Shown here: positions 25,064-33,814 of the stretch, in pieces | Layout: each line of letters starts with the position of its first letter | Position numbering within the stretch: the stretch's first letter is position 1 | Assembly: GCA_030017715.1 (NCBI GenBank) | Contig: JASEIU010000002.1 | Location: 1-64,000, forward strand | Reading direction: 5' to 3' | DNA from: Candidatus Saccharicenans sp. | Lineage (GTDB): Bacteria > Acidobacteriota > Aminicenantia > Aminicenantales > Saccharicenantaceae | DNA length: 64,000 bases | Translations under genes and position numbers: made by a program | Notes under the pieces: generated by a model | What the model was told of the DNA's origin: nothing | Seen by the model: the letters and a program-made list of their open reading frames with translations, nothing else | The model's database searches: none

Positions 25064-27037
25064 ATGTTTTCAATGAGCAATCGGGAGGAAACAAAAAAGA
25101 TATCCCTTGTGGTTTTTCTTCTGGCACTGCTTGCATTAGGCGGTTCATCGATTCTATCAGAGCTACTGTTTGCCAGATCTCCATTTATACATGACGAATT
25201 CGGATATATATTCCAGTCAAAAATATTTCTGTCAGGCAAACTTTATGCCCCCTCTCCCTGCCCGAGAGAAGCGTTCGATTTTCCCCATATCATAAATAAC
25301 GGCAGATGGTACAGCCAGTACCCGCCCGGTTTCCCGATGTTGCTCATGCCATTTGTATTTTTAGGAGTCCCCTGGCTCCTTAATCCCCTTCTGGCCGCCC
25401 TTTCAGTAATAGTAATATATTTTCTCGCCCTGGAATTATTTGGAAAGCGGGTAGCGCTTCTCTCTTCATTGCTGTGCGCGTTATCAATCTGGTTTCTTGT
25501 GACTTCCGCCACCTACCTGTCGCATACGGCCAATCTGTTTTTCTTTTCTCTGTTCCTTCTGTTCATATTTCGCTCCATAAAATCGCCCACGATATTATCT
25601 GGTATTCTGGCCGGGGCCAGCCTCGGTTTTGCTTTTCTCGTCAGGCCCTATGAAACTGCCTGGGCAAGTTTGCCGGTCGTCATTTATTATTTGATAAAAT
25701 TCTTAAAAGCTCCCGGGGAGTATTTAAAGAATATTATTGCTTTTACCTTTTCAGCAGGCTTCTTTTTGTTTCTTTTCCTTACCTATAATTTCCTGACGAA
25801 CGGGCATCCACTGATTACGGGTTATGAGGTCCGCTACGGTCCTGAACACGGAATTGGCTTCGGTAAAAAAGGATATACTGACACACCTCATACCCCATTC
25901 CGCGGAGCGCTTCTTCTCGGAGATAATTTCAAGGCTATCAATGACTACCTTTTTGGCTGGCCGCTCTCTTCTCTATTCCCATTAATTTTTATATTTTTAC
26001 ATAAAAAGGATAAAAAAAGTAAGGTATCTGAGATTAGGCTTTTTTTTATTACAATAGCAAGTTTGAGTTTCGGGCTGTTTTTTTACTGGGGATCTGTTGT
26101 TTTTCTTGGTCCAAGGCAGTTTTTTACCGTCCTCCCCTGCCTAATTGTTCTTTGTGGCTATGGCCTGTCCAGAATGGAAGATCTTTTACCTCAAGTTATA
26201 CGAATACCTAAAGTTGGCACTTCAATAAACAAAAGGGTTCTGCTGGGCTTGATGCTCATCTTGTTGTTTTCCTATTCTTTCTTATTCGTTTTGCCAACGG
26301 AAGCGCAGCCTAAAGGGCCAGGCATTCTAATCACCTTCACCGGTCATCCTTTTCGATCTGATTATTTTATAAACACCTTTCAGAAGATAAATCTGACAAA
26401 CTCATTAGTTGTCCTTAAATTCTTAAATACAAACTTAAAAGAGTTCCCGGCTGGCGATTGGGGGCCGGGCTTTTATTTTAATGATCCTTGGATGCGTAAC
26501 TCAATCATCTTTGCACGAAAAGATGAGATACCATATTATGAATTTTTCAGGCATTTTCCCCAAAGGAAGATTTTTCTCTACTGGGGAACCTACAAAAAAG
26601 GTTTCTTAGTTGAAGTAAAATTAGCAAATAGCGATTTTGTATATGGCAATCCTATTATAAAGTGCTCAGATGAGTCTAAATCATTCGTTGCGCTTGTTTC
26701 ATCCCCAGAAGAAGTCTTCTTTCATTACAGCGACGATTTCCGCAAGTTTCTTCAAGAACTTTTCCAAAATAGGCCTTTTGATTCTGTGGATGCTGCCTGG
26801 TTAGAAGAGCAGGCAAGGAGCTCCTATAAGACTCATGATTATAAAAGGGCGACCTATTTTCTTGAAGCTGCCCTGCAGATTGAAAACAATTATGAAGCCC
26901 GTTACCGGATGCTGATAATTCTGGCCGGTCTCTATCGTGGTCTTAATCTTGACAGCCTGAGCGATAAGATTTTACAGCGAGTAAACGAGGCCAACTTTAA
27001 GGACGTTTACGATGTAATACCAGAAAGGGGTTTTTAA
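25064..27037 (+). CDS. polytopic membrane glycosyltransferase-like protein (GT39/ArnT-type)
   Basis: A 657-residue protein with many membrane helices in its first 420 residues and a hydrophilic C-terminus that resembles a TPR region (RATYFLEAALQIENNYEARY). HDEFGY near residue 43-48 is in the place of the catalytic acidic residues of GT39/ArnT-like lipid-linked-sugar transferases, and GRWYSQYPPGFPML is like the WYSQYPPG stretch seen in such proteins. Transfer of a sugar from polyprenyl phosphate to a target outside the membrane is inferred. The downstream FAD gene overlaps its stop by one base, so they form an operon. No close match is claimed. Confidence 0.7.
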   Translation: MFSMSNREETKKISLVVFLLALLALGGSSILSELLFARSPFIHDEFGYIFQSKIFLSGKLYAPSPCPREAFDFPHIINNGRWYSQYPPGFPMLLMPFVFLGVPWLLNPLLAALSVIVIYFLALELFGKRVALLSSLLCALSIWFLVTSATYLSHTANLFFFSLFLLFIFRSIKSPTILSGILAGASLGFAFLVRPYETAWASLPVVIYYLIKFLKAPGEYLKNIIAFTFSAGFFLFLFLTYNFLTNGHPLITGYEVRYGPEHGIGFGKKGYTDTPHTPFRGALLLGDNFKAINDYLFGWPLSSLFPLIFIFLHKKDKKSKVSEIRLFFITIASLSFGLFFYWGSVVFLGPRQFFTVLPCLIVLCGYGLSRMEDLLPQVIRIPKVGTSINKRVLLGLMLILLFSYSFLFVLPTEAQPKGPGILITFTGHPFRSDYFINTFQKINLTNSLVVLKFLNTNLKEFPAGDWGPGFYFNDPWMRNSIIFARKDEIPYYEFFRHFPQRKIFLYWGTYKKGFLVEVKLANSDFVYGNPIIKCSDESKSFVALVSSPEEVFFHYSDDFRKFLQELFQNRPFDSVDAAWLEEQARSSYKTHDYKRATYFLEAALQIENNYEARYRMLIILAGLYRGLNLDSLSDKILQRVNEANFKDVYDVIPERGF

Positions 27038-28449
27038 TGACTGAATCAAATAGAGCGATCATCATTGGCGCCGGGCCGGCCGGTCTGACCGCAGCATACG
27101 AGCTCATCAAATCAGGTTATGAAGTAATCGTCGTCGAAAAAGATAAACAGGTCGGAGGGATTTCAAAAACAATTAATTACAAAGGTTACTTATTCGACCT
27201 TGGAGGGCACCGCTTTTTCACCAAATATCCCGAAGTAAAAAAAATCTGGGAAGAAGTTCTTCCCGGAGATTTTTTCCTAAGGCCCCGTCTTTCGAGAATT
27301 TATTATAAAGGGAAGTTTTTTTATTATCCCCTGCGGCCATTTAACGCTTTCTGGAATCTGGGCCCGCTCATTTCAGCTCAGGCCTTTATCAGTTATTTGA
27401 AAGCCAGAATAAGGCCCTACCGGCAACCAGTTAACTTCGAACAATGGGTAATAAATCAATTCGGCAGGAAATTGTATGAAATATTCTTCAAAACCTACAC
27501 TGAAAAGATCTGGGGAATCCCCTGTACTGAAATCAGCGCTGACTGGGCAGCCCAGAGGATTAAGGGGCTTTCTCTGGGAAAAGCTATGTTGAACGCCTTC
27601 GGCTTAAAAGGAAAAGAAACAGTCAGGACGTTAATTGATCGATTTCATTATCCCAGGCGGGGACCCGGCCAATTCTGGGATAAGATGGCCGAAATCATAG
27701 TCCGGCGGGGCGGGAAGCTTATCCTTGAAGCCGAAGCCATAGAAATAATAATACAAGCCGATGGAGGCTTCAGGGTAAAGCTAAGAACGGAAGATAGAGT
27801 AGAAGAAATTTCGGCCGGAGTAATAATCTCATCCATGCCGCTTTCAGAACTCATCCAATGGCTTCGCCCCCACCCGCCTGAGGAGGTATTAAAGGCCGCC
27901 CGTCGCCTGAGTTACCGGGACTTTTACACCGCGGGCCTAGTGATAAACAAAGAAAAGATCTTACCGGACAACTGGATTTACATACATTCTATTGAAATTC
28001 AGGCAGGCCGCCTCCAAAATTTTAAAAACTGGAGTCCCGAAATGGTGCCGGACCCAAAAAAAACCATGCTCGGCCTGGAATATTTTTGCTTTTTTACAGA
28101 TCCGATCTGGTCCTTACCCGATAAAGAATTAATTCAAATCGCTATCGATGATTTAGAAAAGCTAAAGTTTGCCAGAAAAGAAGAGGTCCTTGACGGTTCG
28201 ATTGTAAGAATTCCAAAGGCTTATCCCGTTTATTTGCCGGGCTACCAAAAGAACGTTTCGGCCATTAAAGAATTTCTCGAGACAATAAAAAATCTGCAAA
28301 CGATAGGTCGCAACGGGCTCCACCGCTACAACAATCAGGATCATTCAATGTTATCAGGCATTCTGGCTGCTAAATGTGTGCTTGGCGAAAATTGTTCCCC
28401 CTGGCAGGTTAATTTTGAGGATGAATATCATGAAATAGCTCAAAGATAA
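27037..28449 (+). CDS. FAD-dependent oxidoreductase (UDP-galactopyranose-mutase/protoporphyrinogen-oxidase-like)
   Basis: A 470-residue flavoprotein with the dinucleotide-binding motif GAGPAG (11-16) and an acidic end to the second strand (VVVEKDKQVGGISK), then GGHRFFTKY. It is close to the amine-oxidase/UGM-like group found in polysaccharide clusters, which act on nucleotide or lipid-linked sugars rather than on porphyrins. Lying in an operon with a GT39-type protein and before a methyltransferase, it probably modifies a glycan. The C-terminus includes GRNGLHRYNNQDHSM, usual for the FAD-facing region of the family. The exact substrate is unknown. Confidence 0.8.
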   Translation: MTESNRAIIIGAGPAGLTAAYELIKSGYEVIVVEKDKQVGGISKTINYKGYLFDLGGHRFFTKYPEVKKIWEEVLPGDFFLRPRLSRIYYKGKFFYYPLRPFNAFWNLGPLISAQAFISYLKARIRPYRQPVNFEQWVINQFGRKLYEIFFKTYTEKIWGIPCTEISADWAAQRIKGLSLGKAMLNAFGLKGKETVRTLIDRFHYPRRGPGQFWDKMAEIIVRRGGKLILEAEAIEIIIQADGGFRVKLRTEDRVEEISAGVIISSMPLSELIQWLRPHPPEEVLKAARRLSYRDFYTAGLVINKEKILPDNWIYIHSIEIQAGRLQNFKNWSPEMVPDPKKTMLGLEYFCFFTDPIWSLPDKELIQIAIDDLEKLKFARKEEVLDGSIVRIPKAYPVYLPGYQKNVSAIKEFLETIKNLQTIGRNGLHRYNNQDHSMLSGILAAKCVLGENCSPWQVNFEDEYHEIAQR

Positions 28450-28510
28450 GTTCGGACGAAATGAGCCTTATTAGATATCAATTCTATCGGCATTATTATT
28501 AACATCATCC

Positions 28511-29032
28511 ATGAAAAAGCAACCATTGATCAGTGAGCTTTCAAGAAGGGAGAAACTAAAGCTTTTATTAAAGCATCTTAAACCACAATCATTATTACTT
28601 GAGGTGGGGGCTGGAGATGGTTGGTTTTCGATCAGGTTGAGACAACGCGGATATCAAGTTGTCACTCTTGACCTTAAGGAGCCTGCTGACTTTGTCGGTG
28701 ACATAATGAATTGGAAATTCCTCGGACTTCAAGAACAATCATTCGATGTGGTAGTGGCGCTTGAAGTTATTGAGCACGTTGACTGCCTTGAGGCTCTTTG
28801 CACCCTTTGTAAAAAAAACGGGCTGATCATGCTTTCATCACCGCATCCAAAATGGGACTGGCTGATGAAAATCCTAGAATCGCTGAAACTAACTCAGAAA
28901 AGGACATCCGAACACATTAATCTTATAGATTTTCATAAGATAAACCTTAAACCTCTAATTATCAAACGGCCTCTTTATATCCATCAAATAGGAATTTTCA
29001 TTAACAGGCAGAAAAACAACTGCGCAAATTAA
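28511..29032 (+). CDS. class I SAM-dependent methyltransferase
   Basis: A 173-residue methyltransferase with motif I LLEVGAGDGWF (29-39), an acidic motif II (VVTLDLKEPADF) and motif IV/V segments (DVVVALEVIEHVD, LIMLSSPHPKWDW). It is of the Methyltransf_11 type, shorter than usual because the C-terminal accessory part is missing or reduced. It is 61 bases downstream of the FAD gene and probably belongs to the same glycan-modifying group. Substrate unknown. Confidence 0.82.
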   Translation: MKKQPLISELSRREKLKLLLKHLKPQSLLLEVGAGDGWFSIRLRQRGYQVVTLDLKEPADFVGDIMNWKFLGLQEQSFDVVVALEVIEHVDCLEALCTLCKKNGLIMLSSPHPKWDWLMKILESLKLTQKRTSEHINLIDFHKINLKPLIIKRPLYIHQIGIFINRQKNNCAN

Positions 29033-29089
29033 GAATTTTTCCATTGCGAAGAAATAAAAGAAAAATTTTTTAGACCTCTCGCAGTTAGA

Positions 29090-29498
29090 CATTAAGAGGG
29101 TGCTGGCAAAAAAGGCCGCTTTTCTCGAAAGACCGTAAGCTTTAGCCAGAAGAAACATACTCAACCAGCCGATAACCGGATGAATAAAATAATGAACTTT
29201 GAAAGCAATGAAAAACGGCAGAATTAAATAAAGCCAGCTGGTCGGATAGAAAATGGCCTTTTTTTGGATTGGCCAGATATGGTTGCCCGTTCCCATGAGC
29301 GTCAGTCCAGAGGGCAAAGTTGCCTTCCTTCAACAATTGAACCGTGTGCATTCTCAAGGGCGTTTCTAAAAGAGTCGAATCCCTTTCGTAAAAAGTATTG
29401 GCCTTGAAAAAGAATGATGAAAATATTAACAAAAACGTGGCCAGGAAAATCAAAAGGCAAATCGTATCTTTTCTGTCGAAGGATATCCGGCTCCACAA
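29090..29498 (-). pseudogene. frameshifted, truncated YfhO-like membrane protein remnant
   Basis: Two frames carry consecutive parts of one protein. Frame 1 (29498 downward, TTG start behind GGAGG) gives a membrane helix and LLETPLRMHTVQLLKEGNF...YLANPKK. Frame 2 continues with AIFYPTSWLYLILPFF and further hydrophobic segments. The junction lies at a run of seven A (29259-29265 on the plus strand as T). Family members have more than 600 residues, while homology ends near 29095, so the remnant is also truncated. It could partly be a sequencing error, but truncation is independent of that. Confidence 0.65.
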
Positions 29499-29578
29499 TT
29501 TTCCCCCTCCTAATCAAAGGCTTAGATGAGGTATTCTAAAGGATATTTTCAAACACGAAAAGTTAAATTTTTAAAATT

Positions 29579-29606
29579 AAAAGGGGCGGCCGAAGCCGCC
29601 CCTTTT
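29579..29606 (-). terminator. Rho-independent terminator of pilA
   Basis: On the minus strand AAAAGGGGCGGC-TTCG-GCCGCCCCTTTT, followed by AATTTTAAAAATT. It is located 27 bases after the pilA stop. The run of complementary A before the stem would also give a terminator-like structure in the opposite direction. Confidence 0.85.
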
Positions 29607-29632
29607 GGGATCAGCAACTACAATAAATCCTA

Positions 29633-30223
29633 TCAGCTTCCGGTGCCAGCGGTGCCAGCGGCAGTGCGAGGACCGATGACGATGCTGCCGTTCCAGTTGA
29701 CGATATCATTATTGAAATCAGCCATTTTATTCACATCATACAGGCCCGCAGCTGGATTGGACATATCATAAGTGGGTGTACCCGCAGTTGCATCTCTTCC
29801 GGCAGAACCCACAAGAAAATCATCAGCCGCAAATGTCTCGGACGGATCTGCGATACTCCAATCATTTCCGGAACAACCCTCAGGTCCTGTATAAATATAA
29901 AATCCGGTTCCCCATTGATCTTTGATTGGGAAAACCTTCAAATAGAAACCCTGCAAATCGGCAATAACGGCATCTCCAGACGCCAGAGGGGCAAAGGAAT
30001 AGCCTCCGGTCCCATCATCAGCAACTCCGGGCGCTTTGCCTTTATCGGTCACGTAATCCATCAGACCTGTGGCAATGGTATTGATATCTTTCACCGTGCC
30101 CTTCTGTTTTGCCTTCTGCAGAGCGCTCATAGCGTTGGGGATAAGCAGAGCGGCCAGAATGCCGATGATGGCCACCACGATGAGCATTTCGATGAGGGTG
30201 AATCCTCTCATCTTTTTTAACAT
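29633..30223 (-). CDS. pilA: type IV major pilin / pseudopilin
   Basis: A 196-residue prepilin with the class-a leader MLKKMRG, cleavage before FTLIEM (F1, E5), and a hydrophobic N-terminal helix LIVVAIIGILAALLIPNAM. The globular part includes KGTVKDINTIATGLMDY and aspartate/glycine-rich stretches. It is the structural subunit of the pilus fibre assembled by PilB and PilC. Strong evidence for regulation: a sigma-54 promoter at 30289-30304 with PilR encoded nearby. SD GGAGG precedes ATG 30223. It is expressed alone, ending at a terminator. Confidence 0.92.
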   Translation of the reverse strand: MLKKMRGFTLIEMLIVVAIIGILAALLIPNAMSALQKAKQKGTVKDINTIATGLMDYVTDKGKAPGVADDGTGGYSFAPLASGDAVIADLQGFYLKVFPIKDQWGTGFYIYTGPEGCSGNDWSIADPSETFAADDFLVGSAGRDATAGTPTYDMSNPAAGLYDVNKMADFNNDIVNWNGSIVIGPRTAAGTAGTGS

Positions 30224-30288
30224 TTTAAACCTCCTTAATTCTCGCCGACTATCCGCCGGTCGAGATGTTATTTACTCCCTTTATATAA

Positions 30289-30304
30289 AGCAATATTCGT
30301 GCCA
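30289..30304 (-). promoter_or_regulatory. sigma-54 promoter of pilA
   Basis: On the minus strand TGGCACG-AATA-TTGCT, matching the -24/-12 consensus TGGCACG-N4-TTGC(A/T) exactly (30304-30289). Start point near 30278, about 55 bases before the ATG. Confidence 0.9.
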
Positions 30305-30378
30305 GATAGGACCGTTCTCACAAGTTATTGTAAATGCATAAGATACAGCAATGAGCGCATTAAAATTCCTTATTACAG

Positions 30379-30425
30379 GACAATTATTGTCAAGAGTTGT
30401 CCCGGCCCTGTGACATAATTTGTCA
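30379..30425. promoter_or_regulatory. candidate PilR enhancer sites
   Basis: GACAATTATTGTC (30379-30391) is a perfect palindrome, and TGACATAATTTGTCA (30411-30425) is a second one. They lie 75-120 bases upstream of the sigma-54 -24 box, the usual distance for an NtrC-type activator. A similar GACAAAATTTGTC is found before pilB. Confidence 0.55.
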
Positions 30426-30479
30426 ACTCTGTTTTTTAATTCCTTCCTATTTTCTTTCATCTTCTCTTTCATCAGCGTC

Positions 30480-30958
30480 TTCTCTATATTACTTTAGCCA
30501 ATCTTAACCAATTTTTCCCATCTTAAACCAATTTCAGATGGCCAGCTTACGAACGTAATTTCTTCTTTTCGAATGATTTTTCGCCACCGGCGGCCCTTAT
30601 ACTTCTTTTTATCCTTTTCTCTTTATCCTTCCTCATTAATTCCAGACGCCTTCTTATCAACAATATCCTCCGCACCTTCAAGCTCAATCATTAAGTTATG
30701 CCTCTATCTCTTCCAGCAGATCCTTTTCCGATGCCACTGCCCTGTTACTCAGGAACAGTGAGCTTCCGCCTCTCCTTCATCCCCTGCAGGCTGCGATGAC
30801 CGCTCAATTCCCGGGTCTCAGGCCCGCAGACGGTACTTCAGCTGGGATCAATCACCGTGCCCGCTTGCCCTGATTATTCGCAGTGGCATTATATCACAAA
30901 AGAAACCTTATCGAGCCCTGACCGGGCCGCCTCTACGCCTCTCTACCTCTCTGCTTCT
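30480..30958. other. intergenic region with hairpins, no gene supported
   Basis: Downstream of pilR. It has a pronounced stem CACTGCCCTG...CAGGAACAGTG at about 30731-30756 and GC-rich blocks at 30800-30860. No reading frame or known RNA family was recognised on either strand. Confidence 0.4.
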
Positions 30959-32380
30959 CTACCTTTCGCTTTCCCCGGCATTGAGCTGGTTGTTCTCTTC
31001 CTCCCCCTCCCTTATCCTCGTCTTCAGATCATACTTATCAATGAGATAGCGCAACGTCCGGTAGCTCACTCCCAGAAGAGGCGCAGCTTTCTTCATCCGC
31101 CCCCCGCTTTTTTCCAGCGCCTTGATGATATATTTTTTGGCCAGATCGTCGAGATGCCGGTTGAGGTCAAACCCCGGTCCCAGCTCGACCATTTTCTCTT
31201 CCCTCTTCACCATTCCCAGCATCTCGGGCGGAAGACAGGCCGGCGTTATGGTCTCCCGGTCTTCAATGGCCACAATCCGTTCTATCACATTCTCTAACTC
31301 CCTGATATTCCCGGGCCAGGGATACTGTTCAAAGATTCCCACCACTTCCGGAGCCAGTCTCTTCATCTTCTTCCCCATCTGCTGGCAGTACTTCTGGAGA
31401 AAATGATGCGTCAGGAGCGGAAGGTCCTCAACCCGGCTCCTCAGCGGCGGCATCTCAAAAGAAATTACGTTCAGCCGGTAATAGAGGTCTTCCCTGAATT
31501 TCCCCTCCTCAATGCGCTTTTTCAAATCCTGGTTGGTGGCGGCAATCACCCGGACATCGACCTGAATTTCCTCGGTCCCGCCGACCCGTCGGATTTTCCT
31601 CTCCTGCAGGGCTCGCAGCAGCTTTACCTGGGTCCAGGGCGACATCTCGCCAATTTCATCCAGAAACAGCGTCCCTTTGTGAGCCACCTCAAACATTCCT
31701 TTTTTATCCGAAATGGCCCCGGTAAATGAGCCTTTGGTATGGCCGAACAGCTCGCTCTCCAGCAAATTCTCCGGCAGGGCAGCGCAGTTAATGGTCACGA
31801 ACGGTTTGTCCTTTCTCCGGCTCAAACTGTGAATGGCCCTGGCCGCCATCTCCTTGCCGGTGCCGCTCTCGCCCGTGACCAGGACCGTGCTGTCGGTGCC
31901 GGCCACCTTGTCTATCAGCAGGTAAATTTCCTGCATCAGCCGGCTTTTGCCAATCATATTATCGAATTTGTATTTTTCCTTGAGGTCCTTCTTCAGCAGA
32001 ATGTTTTCCTGCTCTAAGTGCTTCCTCTCCAGTCCCCTGGCCACCAGAATCTTCAGCTCCTCAACATCAAAGGGCTTGACGATGTAGTCCAGCGCCCCGG
32101 CCTTCAGGGCTTCCACCGCCTGGGCAATGCTGCCGTAGGCGGTGATGACGATCACCGGGATCTCGGGGTGATTTTCTTTCACATATCTCAGGACTTCCAT
32201 TCCGCTGATATGGGGCATCCGGATATCGGTAATCACCAGGTCCACCGCCCTGTTGTTGAGTATATCCAGTCCCTCAGCCCCGGAAGTTGCGGTTTTGACT
32301 TCATAGCCTTCTTTCCTGAAGACCACATTAAGAACTTCCAGCAGCCCTTTTTCGTCGTCGATTATCAACAAGGTGTCCAT
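30959..32380 (-). CDS. pilR: sigma-54-dependent response regulator (PilR-like)
   Basis: NtrC-family activator of pilin transcription, 473 residues: receiver domain with phospho-acceptor Asp52 (DLVITDIRMP), AAA+ domain with Walker A GESGTGKE (170-177), sigma-54 contact loop GSFTGA (217-222, a variant of GAFTGA), Walker B TLFLDEIGEM, and a C-terminal Fis-type helix-turn-helix (KKAAPLLGVSYRTLRYL). It is encoded 21 bases after the histidine kinase PilS and lies next to the pilA sigma-54 promoter, so the pair probably forms the pilin control circuit. Confidence 0.93.
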   Translation of the reverse strand: MDTLLIIDDEKGLLEVLNVVFRKEGYEVKTATSGAEGLDILNNRAVDLVITDIRMPHISGMEVLRYVKENHPEIPVIVITAYGSIAQAVEALKAGALDYIVKPFDVEELKILVARGLERKHLEQENILLKKDLKEKYKFDNMIGKSRLMQEIYLLIDKVAGTDSTVLVTGESGTGKEMAARAIHSLSRRKDKPFVTINCAALPENLLESELFGHTKGSFTGAISDKKGMFEVAHKGTLFLDEIGEMSPWTQVKLLRALQERKIRRVGGTEEIQVDVRVIAATNQDLKKRIEEGKFREDLYYRLNVISFEMPPLRSRVEDLPLLTHHFLQKYCQQMGKKMKRLAPEVVGIFEQYPWPGNIRELENVIERIVAIEDRETITPACLPPEMLGMVKREEKMVELGPGFDLNRHLDDLAKKYIIKALEKSGGRMKKAAPLLGVSYRTLRYLIDKYDLKTRIREGEEENNQLNAGESER

Positions 32381-32401
32381 TTTCGTCTTCCTTTTCTTAT
32401 T

Positions 32402-33682
32402 TCATTCCCTTTCAGCCCTCTTCTCATTCAACAGCGGCAGGGTGATGATAACCTCGGTTCCCCGGCCGACTTCGGAGTTCACCTGAATCTTCCCTTCGTA
32501 ATCCTCAACCAGCTTTCTGACAGTGGCCAGCCCCAGTCCCCGGCCCTCCCCGAAGCCAGAATAAAACGGGACAAAAAGGTTCTCCTTATCTTTTTCGCTC
32601 ATACCGATTCCGGTATCGGCAATGACTATCTTCAGGCCGTCGCGGCGGGAGTTGTAAAAATTGAGGCTTAGCTTGCCGCCCTCAGGCATCGCCTTCAGGG
32701 CGTTCTTGACCAGATTCCAGAAAATCTGCTTGAAATGGTTGGGATTGCCGAAATAGACAATCCGCCTGAAAAGATAGTTGCCGTCGATTCGAACCTTCTC
32801 GCCGTCCAGCTCTCCGCTCGACCTGAGCATCTCTAAGGTTTCGTTAAGCAACATCCCCAGGTCAATCTCGCTGAACATCTTCTTGGAAGGCGCGGAAAAA
32901 TCAAGAAACTGTTCGAGAAGCTGGGAAACCCGGTTGGATTCCCTGACGATTATTTCCATCATCCGGCCGACATCGCCGTTTCCGGTGTATTCGGATTTCA
33001 AGACCTGGACGGCGCTGGAAATGGCCGCCAGCGGATTTCTGATCTCATGGGCCAGGGTGGCAGAAACCCGTCCGGCCTCTGCCAGCCTTTCACGCAGAAT
33101 CAGCTCCTTCTGCGCCTTTTCCAGTTCCTGCCTGGCCCCGCGCAGGCTGCGGGAAAGATAACTCATAAAGAAAGCCACGGCAAAAAACACTGCCCAGGCC
33201 AGCATCAGGTTGAAAAGCACCGAGCCAAAATCCTGTTTGATCGCCTGGTCAGGATGGAAATAAGGGATCAGGCCAAAATAGGTGGCATCCACCAAAAAAC
33301 CGAATAGAACGGCCGACAGACCGGCCGCCAGATAAGTGGCTTTCTCGGAAATCACCAGGCTGGCGGCGATGATGGCAAAAATATAAAGAAAATAGGTAGA
33401 GGTGGTCATGCCGCCAGAGAGGTAGACCAGCCAGGTGATCAGAATCAGGTCTATAATCAACTGAAGGTAAGCCTGGAAAACCAGCAGCTTCCCCCACAGG
33501 TAAAGCAGGAAATAAATCAGCGACAGCCCGTAAAAAACAATTATCCCCAGTATGAAGATCAGCGGGAAATCAGTTCCCGTGGAGTACTGAATGATAAAAG
33601 CGGCAATCAGGATGGAGGTGATAATGAGCAGTCTTATCAGGATGTATCGCAGAAGGTCTTTTCTTTCGATTTTTTCTTTCAT
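32402..33682 (-). CDS. pilS: sensor histidine kinase (PilS-like)
   Basis: A 426-residue membrane kinase. Six helices are apparent in residues 10-175, then the phospho-acceptor His212 in LAHEIRNPLAA, and the ATP-binding core with N-box NLVKNALKAMPEGG, G1 DTGIGM and G2 GRGLGLATVR. It fits PilS, which phosphorylates PilR in response to pilin or surface signals. No separate PAS domain was seen between the membrane part and the H-box. The cognate regulator follows 21 bases downstream. Confidence 0.92.
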   Translation of the reverse strand: MKEKIERKDLLRYILIRLLIITSILIAAFIIQYSTGTDFPLIFILGIIVFYGLSLIYFLLYLWGKLLVFQAYLQLIIDLILITWLVYLSGGMTTSTYFLYIFAIIAASLVISEKATYLAAGLSAVLFGFLVDATYFGLIPYFHPDQAIKQDFGSVLFNLMLAWAVFFAVAFFMSYLSRSLRGARQELEKAQKELILRERLAEAGRVSATLAHEIRNPLAAISSAVQVLKSEYTGNGDVGRMMEIIVRESNRVSQLLEQFLDFSAPSKKMFSEIDLGMLLNETLEMLRSSGELDGEKVRIDGNYLFRRIVYFGNPNHFKQIFWNLVKNALKAMPEGGKLSLNFYNSRRDGLKIVIADTGIGMSEKDKENLFVPFYSGFGEGRGLGLATVRKLVEDYEGKIQVNSEVGRGTEVIITLPLLNEKRAERE

Positions 33683-33814
33683 GGCCTTCTTCTCTACCAG
33701 ACCGCTTTCGCCCCTTGCGCCCCCAAACCCTGTTTCTATCTAAGCCCGACCTTATGAGCGGGCAAAGGTTAGCGCTTCCGGAAGCCCGCCCGCTCGGCCG
33801 GCGTTTTGCCTTTC

